Positions 26,086-36,586 are shown, numbered from the stretch's first letter. The stretch: DNA of 64,000 nt from Oricola indica (GCF_019966595.1 NZ_JAINFJ010000005.1:62001-126000); one strand, 5' to 3'. Made by a program: numbers and translations. Notes: generated by a model not told the origin, from the letters alone.

Positions 26086-27570
26086 TCAGCGACTCAGCCA
26101 GTATCTCAAATTCAGAATTGCAAAGACGGCGACGAATTCCAATCGGCCGAGAAGCATGACCACGCAACCGATCAGACGTTCAAGGCTTCCGAAGTCACGG
26201 TACTCGGGCCACAGATCGGGCGTCGCGGCGACGGGAATGTAAGCGTCATAGAGCGGCCCGGCATTCACGAGAAGCGCCATTGCCGCCAGCATCGAGGCTT
26301 CGAAATTGCCCTGCCCGCCTGCAAGCGTGAACATGGCGAACGCGACCACCGCAAGAAGCAGCACCATGACCGGCCAGGATTCGACGATGGAACGCTCGTC
26401 ATAATCCGCCCGTGCGATCCGCGTCGGAATGACAGAACTCGGATAGATCAGAAGATTGAGTTCCCGGAACGACTGAACCAGCATCGCGCCGAGACGGTGG
26501 ATTTTCAGGCCGGACGAGGTCGAGAAGACGGCCGCACCGATGAACGCGATGGCAAAAACGAAAATCTCCGGCAAGAGCGCGATCACGCCGGGCCGAGGCT
26601 CATGGCCAGACGTCGCCACAATCGACGCGGCGGCGAAAAAGCTCTCGACCAGTACCGGCACTGCATCGCCGCGTCCCGTCACCGCGCCAATCTCCAGAAA
26701 TGCCACGAGATAGAGGATGGTCATGACAGCGACCAGAAACATGACCCACCAGGCTTCCCGGTTGCGCCAGATGACGCGGAAAGGATTGGAGAGGTCATAG
26801 CGCTGCCAGAACAGACTGGTGGCGGAAATCGTCAGAACCGTCGCCATGATCGCAAGTGTCGGCACACCATGGTGTGCTTCCAGTTCCGTGTCGTAGGGGT
26901 TGAAGCCCCCGGTCGACAGGCTCGTCATCGTCAGGTGCGCCGCCCCGAGACTGTCGGTGCCGCTGGCGATGAAGAGAAAGAACGCAATCACGGACGCGGC
27001 GACATAATAGGCGAGCAAAGGCAGATATCGCCGCAGATGCTGTGCACCCGCATCGCGCTCGCCACCCGTTTCGATATTCCATTCCGGCGCCATCGCCCGC
27101 TTGGGCAGACCGCCGATCGCAAGCGGAGAAAGGACGAGAAACAGAGACGCCAGCGTGAGGAAACCGCCGATCCATTCAAGCTGAAGCCGCCAGAAGATGA
27201 TGGAGCGCGGCATTGCCTCGCGTGCCGTGAAGGTCGACGCGCCGGTTGTGGTGAGACCGGAAACACTTTCGAACAGCGCGCGCTCGAAGGGCGTATCCTC
27301 CGCAAGCACGAAGGGCAGCGTGCCGAGCAGGGACAGGGCCGCCCAGACGAAGACCATCGACAGGATCAGACGATTGGGCGTCACGACATGACGGCTGCCG
27401 AGCGAGGCGATCATGGTCAGGATCGAAACGAACGCGCCGGTCGATGCCAGGACGGAAAGCCGCAACACCTCCTCTGTCTCGTCATGCGCGAAACCGACGA
27501 GGATCGGCGCCGCCATCGAGACGAAGAACAGGGCGCTCGCAAAGGCAAGGAGAAAGACTACGGTCCGCAC
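26086..27570 (-). CDS. trkH: Trk-type potassium transporter membrane subunit TrkH
   Basis: A 494-residue multi-pass membrane protein of the TrkH/KtrB family. Four selectivity-loop regions are visible, for example SVSGLTTTGASTF and SLSTGGFNPYDTE, and ATSGHEP/FSTSSGLK further on. It imports K+ under control of the RCK protein encoded immediately upstream (trkA, 40-base gap). A membrane partner directly beside trkA in the ntr-hfq run makes a self-contained uptake module. Confidence 0.93.
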   Translation of the reverse strand: MRTVVFLLAFASALFFVSMAAPILVGFAHDETEEVLRLSVLASTGAFVSILTMIASLGSRHVVTPNRLILSMVFVWAALSLLGTLPFVLAEDTPFERALFESVSGLTTTGASTFTAREAMPRSIIFWRLQLEWIGGFLTLASLFLVLSPLAIGGLPKRAMAPEWNIETGGERDAGAQHLRRYLPLLAYYVAASVIAFFLFIASGTDSLGAAHLTMTSLSTGGFNPYDTELEAHHGVPTLAIMATVLTISATSLFWQRYDLSNPFRVIWRNREAWWVMFLVAVMTILYLVAFLEIGAVTGRGDAVPVLVESFFAAASIVATSGHEPRPGVIALLPEIFVFAIAFIGAAVFSTSSGLKIHRLGAMLVQSFRELNLLIYPSSVIPTRIARADYDERSIVESWPVMVLLLAVVAFAMFTLAGGQGNFEASMLAAMALLVNAGPLYDAYIPVAATPDLWPEYRDFGSLERLIGCVVMLLGRLEFVAVFAILNLRYWLSR

Positions 27571-27610
27571 GACGTCCCCCGAACCGTCCTGTCGGGAACC
27601 GGCGACTTCA

Positions 27611-28987
27611 TCAGAAGAATTCGAGGCTGACGCGGAACATCTGCTCCACGCGGCGAACCGCGTCGGACTGCGCGAAGATGACGACGCGGTCCTTCGCCTT
27701 GATTCTGGTCGTCCCGTCCGGCTTGATCACCTCGCCGTCGCGGTAGATCGCGCCGATACGGATATTTTCGGGCAGATCCAGTTCCTTCAGCGGCGCACCG
27801 ACCAGCGGAGAGGTCTCCAGCGCCTCGGCCTCGATCACTTCGGCCGACCCCTTCTGCACGCTGTGGACCTGACGAATGCGTCCTCTGCGAACATGTTGGA
27901 GAACCCGGGAAATCGTGACCGCACGAGGATTGATATGCGCGTCGATCCCCAACGTGTCGGTGAACCCCTGGTAGGCCGGATCATTGATCAGTGCGAGTGT
28001 CGACTGGCATCCGAGCCGCTTGGCCATCACCGACGACAGGATGTTGACCTGGTCGTCATTGGTCAGCGACACCATCAACTCACTATCCTCGATATCGGCT
28101 TCGACCAGCACCTGCTGATCGAGCGCGCTGCCGTGCAGGACGACAGTACGCCGCAACTGGTCGGCGACATGGACCGCACGCGTGTGCTCCGCCTCGATGA
28201 TCTTGACCTTGGTGCGCGAGTCCCGCGCCTCCATTTGGGCCGCGACGTAGAGGCCGATATTGCCGCCACCGGCAATGATGATCCTGCGCGCTTCGGCCTC
28301 GTCGTGACCGAACAGGCTCAGCGTACGCTTGACCTGCTTCCGGTTCGAAATGACATAGACGAGGTCGCGGGCCAGCAACTGGTCGGCCGAGTGGGGGACG
28401 AAAAGCCGCTCGTCGCGCCAGACGCCAACCACCGTTGCGGAGAGGTCCGGAAAGAGTTCCGTGAGCTGGCTGAGCGGCGTGTTGATGACCGGGCAGTCCT
28501 CCCGGCATTCGATCGCCATCATCGTGACCTTGCCCTCGGCAAACTGCACGATGTCATTGGCGCCCGGCGAAGCAATCCGCCGCAACACCACATCGCCCAC
28601 TTCCCGCTCCGGGGAAATGATCACGTCAATTGGGAGATGATCGCGCGAAAACAGATTGTTGTAATGCGCCTGCAGGTAGCTTTGCGAGCGGATGCGGGCG
28701 ATCTTGGTCGGAACATCGAACAGCGAATGCGCCACCTGGCACGCGGTCATGTTGACTTCGTCGTAAAGCGTGACGGCGATGATCATGTCCGCCTGGTCCG
28801 CGCCAGCGGCGGCAAGGACATCCGGATGGCTGCCATGACCGACAAACCCGCGCACGTCGAGCGTGTCGCGGATCCTCTGAACGAGCGTCGCCGACATGTC
28901 GATCACGGAGACGTCGTTGGCTTCGGCTGCGAGGCGCTCGGCGATGCCGTACCCCACCTGGCCGGCGCCGCATATTATGACCCGCAT
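27611..28987 (-). CDS. trkA: Trk system potassium transporter regulatory subunit TrkA
   Basis: A 458-residue peripheral membrane protein with two RCK units. Each has an NAD-binding Rossmann motif (IICGAGQVGYGIAERL at the N-terminus and IIAGGGNIGLYVA near residue 235) followed by a TrkA-C domain. It gates TrkH in response to nucleotides. ATG 28987 follows ntrX by 27 bases. Its position after ntrX is conserved in alphaproteobacteria. Confidence 0.95.
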   Translation of the reverse strand: MRVIICGAGQVGYGIAERLAAEANDVSVIDMSATLVQRIRDTLDVRGFVGHGSHPDVLAAAGADQADMIIAVTLYDEVNMTACQVAHSLFDVPTKIARIRSQSYLQAHYNNLFSRDHLPIDVIISPEREVGDVVLRRIASPGANDIVQFAEGKVTMMAIECREDCPVINTPLSQLTELFPDLSATVVGVWRDERLFVPHSADQLLARDLVYVISNRKQVKRTLSLFGHDEAEARRIIIAGGGNIGLYVAAQMEARDSRTKVKIIEAEHTRAVHVADQLRRTVVLHGSALDQQVLVEADIEDSELMVSLTNDDQVNILSSVMAKRLGCQSTLALINDPAYQGFTDTLGIDAHINPRAVTISRVLQHVRRGRIRQVHSVQKGSAEVIEAEALETSPLVGAPLKELDLPENIRIGAIYRDGEVIKPDGTTRIKAKDRVVIFAQSDAVRRVEQMFRVSLEFF

Positions 28988-29014
28988 TCGCTTCCCCGTC
29001 CGGTTTCGTTTGCC

Positions 29015-30376
29015 TCAGACACCGAGCGACTTGAGCTTCCGGTGCAATGCGGATCGCTCCATACCAACGAATTCCGCCGTACGCGAGATGTTTCCGCCGA
29101 AACGCGATATCTGCGCCAGCAGATAGTCGCGCTCGAACCGCTCACGCGCCTCGCGCAGCGGCAACGCCATGATGTGCGCGTCCTCCGATGTCGGCGCGCG
29201 TGGCAGGTTCTCTCCGATCTCCGACGGCAGCATGTCCACGCCGATCACCGTGTCTTCCGGCTCGTCGCGCGTCAGGATCATCAGGCGCTCGATATTGTTG
29301 CGCAACTGGCGAATGTTCCCCGGCCAGTCATGAGTTTGCAGCACGGCCATCGCATCGTCGCCGATGAATTTGGGACGGATACCCGTATGCTCGCTGATCT
29401 GGGTCATGAATGTCTGAACCAGAAGCGGGATGTCCTCGCGCCGTTCGGCGAGCGGGGGAACGTCGATCGGGACGACCGAAAGACGATTCATCAGGTCGCG
29501 CCGGAACGTCTTCGCCTCGATCAAGGCTTCCAGATTGAACGCCGTCGACGAGATGATCCGCACGTCAACCTTGACCCGGCGCACACCACCCACCCGTTCG
29601 AACTCCTGCTCGACCAGAACGCGCAGAATCTTCGTCTGCGTCTCCAGCGGCATATCGGCGACCTCGTCGATATAGAGAATGCCGCCATGGGCCTGCTCCA
29701 GCGCACCGACCTTGCGCTCGCCGCCATTCGGCTCTGTTCCGAACAGCTCCGTCTCCATACGGCTCGGCGTGATGGCTGCCGCGTTGATGACCACGAACGG
29801 CCCGCCCGCGCGGCCTGACTGCATGTGGATGGAACGTGCGACGAGTTCCTTTCCGGATCCCGACGGACCCGAGATCAGAATACGGCTGTTGGTCGGCGCT
29901 ACCCTCGCGATCGTCTGGCGCAGCGAATTGATTGCTGCCGAATTGCCGATCAGTTCCGTCGTCTCGGTCGAGCGCCGCTTGAGATCCTTCACCTGCATCT
30001 TGAGCGAGGATGTTTCGAGCGCCCTCTCCGCGACGAGGACGAGCCTGTCGGCCTTGAACGGCTTCTCGATATAGTCGTAAGCGCCACGCTTGATGGCCGA
30101 GACTGCAGTCTCGATATTGCCGTGACCGGAAATCATGACGACAGGCATGCCGGGGTGGATCGTCTGGATCTCGTCCAGCAATGCCAAGCCGTCCAGCTTG
30201 CTGCCCTGAAGCCAGATATCGAGAAAGACCAGCCGCGGCGCGCGGTCCGAGATTGCCGCGAGCGCGCTGTCGCTGTCATGCGCCATGCGTGTCTCATGGC
30301 CCTCATCTTCCAGAATGCCGGCGACGATCTCCCGAATATCCTGTTCATCGTCAACAATCAGAATGTCCGCTTTCAT
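29015..30376 (-). CDS. ntrX: Response regulator NtrX
   Basis: A 453-residue response regulator: receiver domain with Asp53, AAA+ domain with Walker A GPSGSGKE (170-177), and a C-terminal Fis-type helix-turn-helix (NISRTAEFVGMERSALHRKL). The sigma-54 contact loop, which is GAFTGA in NtrC, is missing; residues 214-226 read TEPNGGERKVGAL. This matches other alphaproteobacterial NtrX proteins, which act without sigma-54. It works with NtrY in nitrogen and redox or envelope responses. The start overlaps the ntrY stop (ATGA). Confidence 0.95.
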   Translation of the reverse strand: MKADILIVDDEQDIREIVAGILEDEGHETRMAHDSDSALAAISDRAPRLVFLDIWLQGSKLDGLALLDEIQTIHPGMPVVMISGHGNIETAVSAIKRGAYDYIEKPFKADRLVLVAERALETSSLKMQVKDLKRRSTETTELIGNSAAINSLRQTIARVAPTNSRILISGPSGSGKELVARSIHMQSGRAGGPFVVINAAAITPSRMETELFGTEPNGGERKVGALEQAHGGILYIDEVADMPLETQTKILRVLVEQEFERVGGVRRVKVDVRIISSTAFNLEALIEAKTFRRDLMNRLSVVPIDVPPLAERREDIPLLVQTFMTQISEHTGIRPKFIGDDAMAVLQTHDWPGNIRQLRNNIERLMILTRDEPEDTVIGVDMLPSEIGENLPRAPTSEDAHIMALPLREARERFERDYLLAQISRFGGNISRTAEFVGMERSALHRKLKSLGV

Positions 30377-32754
30377 ACTGTCCTCTCGGCTAACGGACGC
30401 ATGTCGTCCGTTATCTCATTCTGCCCCACTTCCTCTATCTCCACTCCGGCGGCGACGGGAAACACCAGGCGCACCAGCGCTCCACGGCCATCGTCGAAAT
30501 CGGCCGGCGCATCGTGCAATTCGAGTCGCCCGCCATGGTCTTCCATGATCTTCTTGACGATGGCGAGGCCGAGGCCCGTCCCCTTCTCGCGGGTCGTCAT
30601 ATACGGTTCGAGAAGCTTGGCCCGGTTCGCGCGCGGGAGCCCTTTTCCGTTGTCGATCACATCGACCGCGATCTCCTCCGACCCCTGCCTGTAGGCGCGC
30701 ACCTTGATGCGGCCGTCCCCGCGGCCTTCCGCCTCGGCGGCCTGCCGGGCCTCCACCGCTTCAGACGCATTTTTTATAATGTTTCCGATAGCTTGCCCGA
30801 CGAGCCTGTCATCGAACATGCAGACGAGTTCCTCGTCATCGAAATCGCGTTCGAAACTGATATTGCTCCGGCTGACCTCCACCAGGAATGTCGCCTCGCG
30901 CAGCGTCTCTCGCAGATCCTTCTTCTCCATGACCGGCTTCGGCATGCGCGCAAATGACGAGAATTCATCGACCATGCGCCCGATGTCGCCAACCTGCCGA
31001 ATGATCGTATCCGTGCACTGGTCGAACACCGCACTGTCTTCGCCGACCATCTTTCCGTATCGGCGCTTGAGCCGTTCGGCGGAAAGCTGGATAGGCGTCA
31101 GGGGGTTCTTGATCTCATGGGCAATGCGGCGCGCGACGTCCGCCCAGGCCGTCGAACGCTGCGCTTCGACGAGGTCGGAGATATCGTCGATCGTAACGAC
31201 ATGCGTATGCTCGGCAGGCGCATCCTCGGCTTCATCGCTCGCATTCTCATGGATGCCGCCCACTTCGCGATCGACCGTGACCTGAACGTTGAGAACGCGT
31301 TCGCGGCCATTGCGATCCAGAAAATTCACCTGCTTTCGCGCGTCTTCGCGTTCGCTTCGACGAACCTCGTCCAGTGCTTCGGCGACATGCGACGACAGAT
31401 CGGACAACTGCGTCCCCGGCTCGATCGTTTCTCCCGTCCCGAGAATGAGAGCGGCGGATCGGTTCGCGACCGTGATCACACCATTGTCGTCGACCCCCAT
31501 GACACCTGCCGAAACCCCGGAAAGGACGGCTTCCGAAAAGCGGCGGCGCTGGTCGATAAGGTCGGTCGCATGGAGGATTTCGTCGCGCTGTTCCTTCAAC
31601 TGACCAAGCATTCCATTGAACGTCTCGCCGAGATAACCGACGTCGCCATCCGAAGCGCGGACCGGAACGCGAACATCCAGATTGCCGCCGGATACTTCCT
31701 CAGCCGCGCCGATCAACTGCCGGATCGGGCGAACCAGCCTGTTGGCGACCGCGATACCGGTCCAGATCGCCGACAGGACCATGATCAGGGTGAGGCCGAA
31801 ATAGAGGATTGCGAATGCGAGTTGCACATTCGTCCTGTTGCGTTCCAGGCCGACATATTCGGCCCGGTTCTGCTGCATCAGCTGAACCGCTTCCAGGACA
31901 TCTGCGTCAACGGTCCGGATCGTATAGACATACGCGTTCGGAATTTCGCGCAACTTGATGATCGCCCCGACCAGATTGGTCACGCCCGGCGGGATTATGA
32001 CAGGTCTTCCGTCGGCTGCCGTTTTGAGAGCGTCCAACGGGGGCTGCGGCAATGCGCGCTCGACCTCTATGTCCGCACTATGGATCGCACTGCCGTCCGG
32101 ACGAATGACGAATGCGCCCAGCATGCCGCGCCCACGCGCCTGCTGCGTCAGGTAGCGGCTGAAGCCGGCGCGATCGAGGTTGTAGAGCCGACGCTGGCTG
32201 TCCAAGGCGAACGCCATGTTGATCGTCGCGTCGCGCAGGTTGATGGCGTTTTCGTTGATATAGGATTCCGCCACCTGCAGCGAAGAATCGACGATTGTCT
32301 TCGTACGAATCTCGAACCAGCGGTCCAGCCCGAGATCGAGCGTGATGCTGGCGACGACGGCGATCGCGATGGCCGGAATGACGGCAATGATCGTGAACAG
32401 ACTGACGATGCGCACATGCAGTCGCGACGCGGCCTTCCCGGCCTTGCGTGCCACATATATGCGCCGCAGCTCCACGCCGATCAGCCACAGCAGCGCGAAG
32501 ACGAAAAACCCGTTGATGACGATGGCCGACAGCGTGACGGTATTGTCAGGCTGGATCGGCGTCAGCCCGATCAGGACGGCAAAAGAAACGCCCGCCGTCA
32601 GGAGAGCGCCGATGATGACGGCTATGCCGCGATACTGCGCCCTGCGAGCGCTCGACCGGTCGTGGATACCGAAATCGAGTGCGACCTTGGCGCTCTGGAG
32701 AAAGGGCATGAGTAAATCGCTGATATCCGACGGATCGGAGTGCTGAATATGCAA
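30373..32754 (-). CDS. ntrY: Sensor histidine kinase NtrY
   Basis: A 793-residue membrane kinase. The N-terminal region has three or four transmembrane helices and a large periplasmic loop (about 130-300), then HAMP (near 330-380), PAS, HisKA with the phospho-acceptor in RRIAHEIKNPLTP, and HATPase_c with DNGKGLP and GTGLGLAIVKK. It phosphorylates NtrX. A 45-base gap with a hairpin separates it from ntrC. Confidence 0.95.
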   Translation of the reverse strand: MHIQHSDPSDISDLLMPFLQSAKVALDFGIHDRSSARRAQYRGIAVIIGALLTAGVSFAVLIGLTPIQPDNTVTLSAIVINGFFVFALLWLIGVELRRIYVARKAGKAASRLHVRIVSLFTIIAVIPAIAIAVVASITLDLGLDRWFEIRTKTIVDSSLQVAESYINENAINLRDATINMAFALDSQRRLYNLDRAGFSRYLTQQARGRGMLGAFVIRPDGSAIHSADIEVERALPQPPLDALKTAADGRPVIIPPGVTNLVGAIIKLREIPNAYVYTIRTVDADVLEAVQLMQQNRAEYVGLERNRTNVQLAFAILYFGLTLIMVLSAIWTGIAVANRLVRPIRQLIGAAEEVSGGNLDVRVPVRASDGDVGYLGETFNGMLGQLKEQRDEILHATDLIDQRRRFSEAVLSGVSAGVMGVDDNGVITVANRSAALILGTGETIEPGTQLSDLSSHVAEALDEVRRSEREDARKQVNFLDRNGRERVLNVQVTVDREVGGIHENASDEAEDAPAEHTHVVTIDDISDLVEAQRSTAWADVARRIAHEIKNPLTPIQLSAERLKRRYGKMVGEDSAVFDQCTDTIIRQVGDIGRMVDEFSSFARMPKPVMEKKDLRETLREATFLVEVSRSNISFERDFDDEELVCMFDDRLVGQAIGNIIKNASEAVEARQAAEAEGRGDGRIKVRAYRQGSEEIAVDVIDNGKGLPRANRAKLLEPYMTTREKGTGLGLAIVKKIMEDHGGRLELHDAPADFDDGRGALVRLVFPVAAGVEIEEVGQNEITDDMRPLAERTV

Positions 32755-32760
32755 CAGAAT

Positions 32761-32786
32761 GTGGCGACTTTACAACATGTCGCCAC
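32761..32786 (-). other. Intercistronic hairpin between ntrC and ntrY
   Basis: GTGGCGAC (32761-32768) and GTCGCCAC (32779-32786) form a perfect 8-bp stem with a 10-base loop, 14 bases after the ntrC stop and just before ntrY. There is no T-run. It may partially terminate or process the transcript, setting ntrY-ntrX output below ntrBC. Confidence 0.45.
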
Positions 32787-32799
32787 CCTCCCCAACGAT

Positions 32800-34260
32800 T
32801 TATGCCCCGCCCTTGAAGACGCTCAGGCCGTGTTCCTTGATTTTCTTGCGCAGCGTGTTCCGGTTGAGGCCAAGCACCTCGGCCGCGCGGATCTGATTGC
32901 CGCGTGTCGCCGCCAGAGTGGCGAGAATCAGCGGCTGTTCCAGTTCGGCCAAAACACGCTGATACAGGCCCGGCGGCGGCAGGTTCTCCCCAAAGGAACG
33001 GAAGTAGTCCTGCATGTTATGCTCGACCGCCTGCGAGATCGTCACGTCGCCGGCCAGGAGACCCGACGGGGACTGTTCGCCCCCCTCGCCGGCATCCAGT
33101 TCGGCCGCGACGATTTCCGGGGTGATTTCCTCCTGCGGATACAGAGCGCTCAGCCGGCGGATCAGGTTTTCGAGCTCACGCACATTGCCCGGCCAGTGAT
33201 AGCGGCTCATCAGTTGCAGCGCTTCCGGCAGGATCCGCTTCGCCTCAAGCCCCTCGCCCTGAACCTTGGTCAGGAAGTGGGTCACGAGATCGCCGATATC
33301 CTCGAGCCTTTCCCGCAGTGGCGGCATGCGCAACGGAACGACATTGAGACGGTAATAGAGGTCCTCGCGGAACAGGCCCTGGTTGATCAGCGAGCGAAGA
33401 TCCTTGTTGGTCGCCGCGACGATGCGGACATTGGTCTTGATGGGCGTGCGCCCACCGACCGTCATGTATTCGCCCTGCTGAAGCACGCGAAGAAGCCGCG
33501 TCTGGGCGTCCATCGGCATATCGCCGATCTCGTCGAGAAACAGCGTTCCGTTCTCGGCCTGCTCGAATCGGCCGCTGGAGCGCGCCTGTGCGCCGGTAAA
33601 GGCCCCCTTTTCGTGGCCGAACAACTCGGACTCGATCAGATCACGCGGGATAGCCGCCATGTTGATGGCGACGAATGGGCCGTTCTTCCGCTTGCCGTAT
33701 TCGTGCAGCGCGCTTGCGACAAGTTCCTTGCCGGTACCCGACTCGCCGTTGATCAGCACGGTCAGATCCGACTGCATCATGCGTGCGAGCACACGATAGA
33801 TATCCTGCATCGCCGCGGACCGTCCGACCAGCGGCATACCCTCATGGTCTTTCTGCGCGGCGGCCTTGGAGGCTTGGTCGTCTCCGTTCTTGCGGCGCGA
33901 TTCCGCCAGCGCGCGGCCCACGATTCCGGTCAGTTCGACAAGGTCGAAAGGCTTCGGCAGATATTCGTAGGCGCCTTTTTCGGATGCGCGGATCGCCGTC
34001 ATGAAAGTGTTTTGCGCACTCATCACGATGATCGGCAGTTCCGGACGGACCTTGCGCATGCGCGGCAGGAGATCGAACAGATTGTCGTCCGGCATGACGA
34101 CATCGCTGACGACAACATCGCCGTCCCCGGCGGTCACCCAGCGCCAGAGCGTCGATGCATTGGAGGTCAGCCGGACGTCGTAACCGGCGCGCGAAAGCGC
34201 CTGGCTGACCACTGTCCGGATGGCGGCGTCGTCGTCAGCGACAAGAACGGTGCCTTTCAT
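32800..34260 (-). CDS. ntrC: Nitrogen regulation response regulator NtrC
   Basis: A 486-residue sigma-54 activator: receiver domain with Asp53 ([11 protein letters not shown]), AAA+ domain with Walker A GESGTGKE (172-179) and intact GAFTGA (219-224), and Fis-type DNA-binding helix-turn-helix ([20 protein letters not shown]). It activates nitrogen-scavenging promoters when phosphorylated by NtrB. Start overlaps the ntrB stop by four bases. Confidence 0.97.
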   Translation of the reverse strand: MKGTVLVADDDAAIRTVVSQALSRAGYDVRLTSNASTLWRWVTAGDGDVVVSDVVMPDDNLFDLLPRMRKVRPELPIIVMSAQNTFMTAIRASEKGAYEYLPKPFDLVELTGIVGRALAESRRKNGDDQASKAAAQKDHEGMPLVGRSAAMQDIYRVLARMMQSDLTVLINGESGTGKELVASALHEYGKRKNGPFVAINMAAIPRDLIESELFGHEKGAFTGAQARSSGRFEQAENGTLFLDEIGDMPMDAQTRLLRVLQQGEYMTVGGRTPIKTNVRIVAATNKDLRSLINQGLFREDLYYRLNVVPLRMPPLRERLEDIGDLVTHFLTKVQGEGLEAKRILPEALQLMSRYHWPGNVRELENLIRRLSALYPQEEITPEIVAAELDAGEGGEQSPSGLLAGDVTISQAVEHNMQDYFRSFGENLPPPGLYQRVLAELEQPLILATLAATRGNQIRAAEVLGLNRNTLRKKIKEHGLSVFKGGA

Positions 34261-35408
34261 TGTTCGTTGTCTCCGCTAGCGGGCTGTATCAATTCGATCG
34301 GTGTTGCCGGCGCGGCCGGCATCAGAATGCGAAACACCGTCTTGCTCGACTGCGAGTCGCACTCGATCACACCGCCATGATCGCCGACGATCTTGGCGAC
34401 CAGCGCCAGGCCGAGGCCCGATCCGTTCTGCTTGGTTGTGATGAAGGGGTCGAACATGTGCATCTGTATGTCTTCGGGAACACCCGAGCCGTTGTCCTCG
34501 ACACAGAATTCCAGCGGCAATGCGACGCGTTCATTGGCACCCGGAATGGACAAGCGGATACCCGGCCGGAACGCGGTACGCAGTTTGATCTGGGCGTGCT
34601 CGTTGTTTTCGCAGGCCTCGCAGGCATTCTTCACGAGGTTCAGAAAAACCTGGATCAGCTGATCCTTGTTGCCCAGGACCATCGGCAGCGACGGGTCGTA
34701 CTGCTTCACGAAACTGATGTCGCGTCCGAAACCGGACACCGCGATCTGGTGCACCCGGTCGAGCACGACATGGATATTGACCGGTTCGCGTTCGATCGGC
34801 CGTTCGTCGGAGAAAACCTCCATCCGGTCGACCAGCGATACGATCCGGTCGGTCTCCTCGCGGATAAGACCGGTCAGTGCGCGGTCCTCGTCGCTGACCG
34901 CAGCCTCGAGCAGTTGCGCCGCGCCGCGAATGCCGGACAGCGGGTTCTTGATCTCGTGACCGAGCATCGACGCCAAGCCGGTGACCGATCGAGCGGCCCC
35001 GCGATGGGTCATCTGCCGGTCGAATTTCTCGGCCATCGAACGCTCCCGGAAGACGATGACCATCGAGCCGGGTTCATCCGAAACCGGCGTCACATGGACG
35101 TCGACGATCCGATCGGCACCAAGCCTCGGCGACGACAAATCGACCCGATACTCGTTGACCGGGGATTCATGCTCACGCACCTGCTGAACAAGCGCCAGCA
35201 AGGGGCTTGAAAATGCGACGAAATCCTGAATCTTGGACTTGGCGAGTTGGCTCTGCGATGAAGAGAAGAAGTACTCCGCCTCGAGGTTGGCGAAGGCAAT
35301 CGTATCCTCCGCATCCAGAAGCACCACCGGATCGCGCAGCGTATCGAGAACCTTCAATGCGCGCATCGGATCCGGCGCGGACTGTTTTTTGCGCAATGTA
35401 AACGCCAC
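34257..35408 (-). CDS. ntrB: Nitrogen regulation sensor kinase NtrB
   Basis: A 383-residue soluble histidine kinase: N-terminal PAS domain (about 20-125), HisKA with His151 in [11 protein letters not shown], and HATPase_c with DNGSGVP and [11 protein letters not shown]. It controls NtrC in response to PII. The start is a GTG whose first base is the last base of the dusB TAG stop (35408), so the two genes are coupled. Confidence 0.96.
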   Translation of the reverse strand: MAFTLRKKQSAPDPMRALKVLDTLRDPVVLLDAEDTIAFANLEAEYFFSSSQSQLAKSKIQDFVAFSSPLLALVQQVREHESPVNEYRVDLSSPRLGADRIVDVHVTPVSDEPGSMVIVFRERSMAEKFDRQMTHRGAARSVTGLASMLGHEIKNPLSGIRGAAQLLEAAVSDEDRALTGLIREETDRIVSLVDRMEVFSDERPIEREPVNIHVVLDRVHQIAVSGFGRDISFVKQYDPSLPMVLGNKDQLIQVFLNLVKNACEACENNEHAQIKLRTAFRPGIRLSIPGANERVALPLEFCVEDNGSGVPEDIQMHMFDPFITTKQNGSGLGLALVAKIVGDHGGVIECDSQSSKTVFRILMPAAPATPIELIQPASGDNEQ

Positions 35409-36424
35409 TATGCAGCCTCCGCCCTGAAATCGGAATTTGAGATGATCTCGCCTGTCATGCGCATGACCTCGTCCGGATCGTTGCTCGTCATGACCCGGCG
35501 GCGGAGCGCCGTGTGGTCGGCCTGCACACCATGCCGATCGAGATACCAGCCAAGATGCTTGCGCGCATGGCGGACGCCGGTCTCGCGCCCGTAATGAGAC
35601 AGCATGTCCTGGTAATGGCCGGCGACATAGTCAGGCAATTCCCGCGCCGACGGCGCGGCGACCGTTCCGGCCTCGTCGAAGCCTGCCTCCCGCGCCATTT
35701 CTCCCGGCAGCCACGGTGCACCATAGCTTGCGCGTCCGACCATCACCGCATCGGCCCCGGAGGCCGACAGCGCAGCACGCGCGTCCTGCAACCGGGCAAT
35801 ATCGCCATTGACAACCAGCGGAATGGAAATCGCCTCTTTCACATCGCGCACCCGACGCCAATCGGCATGACCATTGTAGAGTTGTGCGCGTGTCCGGCCG
35901 TGAACCGTTATCATCCGCACACCCGCATCCTCTGCGCGTTTCGCGAGTTCGGGAGCGTTGATGCTGTGCTCGTCCCAGCCGAGCCGCATCTTGAGCGTGA
36001 CGGGAATATCGACCGCATTCACGGTGGCCTCGATTAGGGTGAGCGCATGATCGAGATCACGCATCAGGGCCGAACCGGAGTATCCGCCCGTCACCTTCTT
36101 CGCGGGACACCCCATATTGATATCCAGGATATCGGCGCCCTCGCCCTGCGCGATCCGTGCCGCCTCTGCCATCCAGCGCGCCTCACGCCCTGCCAGTTGC
36201 AGCATGCGCACCGGCAACCCGTCCGTCTGCGCACGCACCCGGCTTTCCTTGCGGGCACGGCAGTATTCTTCGCTCGCGATCATCTCCGACACGACAAGCC
36301 CCGCGCCGTGACGGAATGCGCGCTGGCGAAACGGCCAGTCGCTCACGCCTGACATCGGAGCGAGGAAGACCCGGTTGCGCAACTCGACAGATCCGATCTT
36401 CAGAGGTGCGTGGATATCGGTCAT
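35408..36424 (-). CDS. dusB: tRNA-dihydrouridine synthase (DusB/NifR3)
   Basis: A 338-residue FMN enzyme that reduces uridines in tRNA. Motifs include [22 protein letters not shown] with the catalytic cysteine, [11 protein letters not shown] and [11 protein letters not shown] 36424 (MTDIHAP) has AAAGG six bases upstream; ATG 36457 in the same frame would add 11 unsupported residues. The dusB-ntrB-ntrC arrangement is the classic nifR3-ntrBC operon. Confidence 0.94.
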   Translation of the reverse strand: MTDIHAPLKIGSVELRNRVFLAPMSGVSDWPFRQRAFRHGAGLVVSEMIASEEYCRARKESRVRAQTDGLPVRMLQLAGREARWMAEAARIAQGEGADILDINMGCPAKKVTGGYSGSALMRDLDHALTLIEATVNAVDIPVTLKMRLGWDEHSINAPELAKRAEDAGVRMITVHGRTRAQLYNGHADWRRVRDVKEAISIPLVVNGDIARLQDARAALSASGADAVMVGRASYGAPWLPGEMAREAGFDEAGTVAAPSARELPDYVAGHYQDMLSHYGRETGVRHARKHLGWYLDRHGVQADHTALRRRVMTSNDPDEVMRMTGEIISNSDFRAEAA

Positions 36425-36455
36425 GAATGCCTTTGACTGAATAATGGGCATATAC

Positions 36456-36484
36456 ACACTATGCCTATTTACTAGACACTATGC
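36456..36484. repeat. Direct repeat ACACTATGC, two copies 20 bp apart
   Basis: ACACTATGC occurs at 36456-36464 and 36476-36484 in the divergent dusB/ispDF intergenic region. The 20-base offset is about two helical turns, placing both copies on one DNA face. It is a candidate tandem operator; no binding protein is known. Confidence 0.4.
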
Positions 36485-36586
36485 GTGCCTTGTGCAATCG
36501 GCGCGGTGTGTTAAAGCGAGCCCGATAGGCGTTTTTTCAGGAACATGGCGCTTTTGCCTGCATAAGTGCCGAAAGAAAAGTCGAAA

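Noticed and set aside
25357-27630. A 757-codon plus-strand open frame opposite dat and trkH
   Set aside because: Extremely charged, low-complexity translation typical of antisense to a membrane protein gene.
27413-29818. An 801-codon plus-strand open frame opposite trkA and ntrX
   Set aside because: Antisense shadow caused by high GC at third positions; no motif, no ribosome site, and it crosses two real genes.
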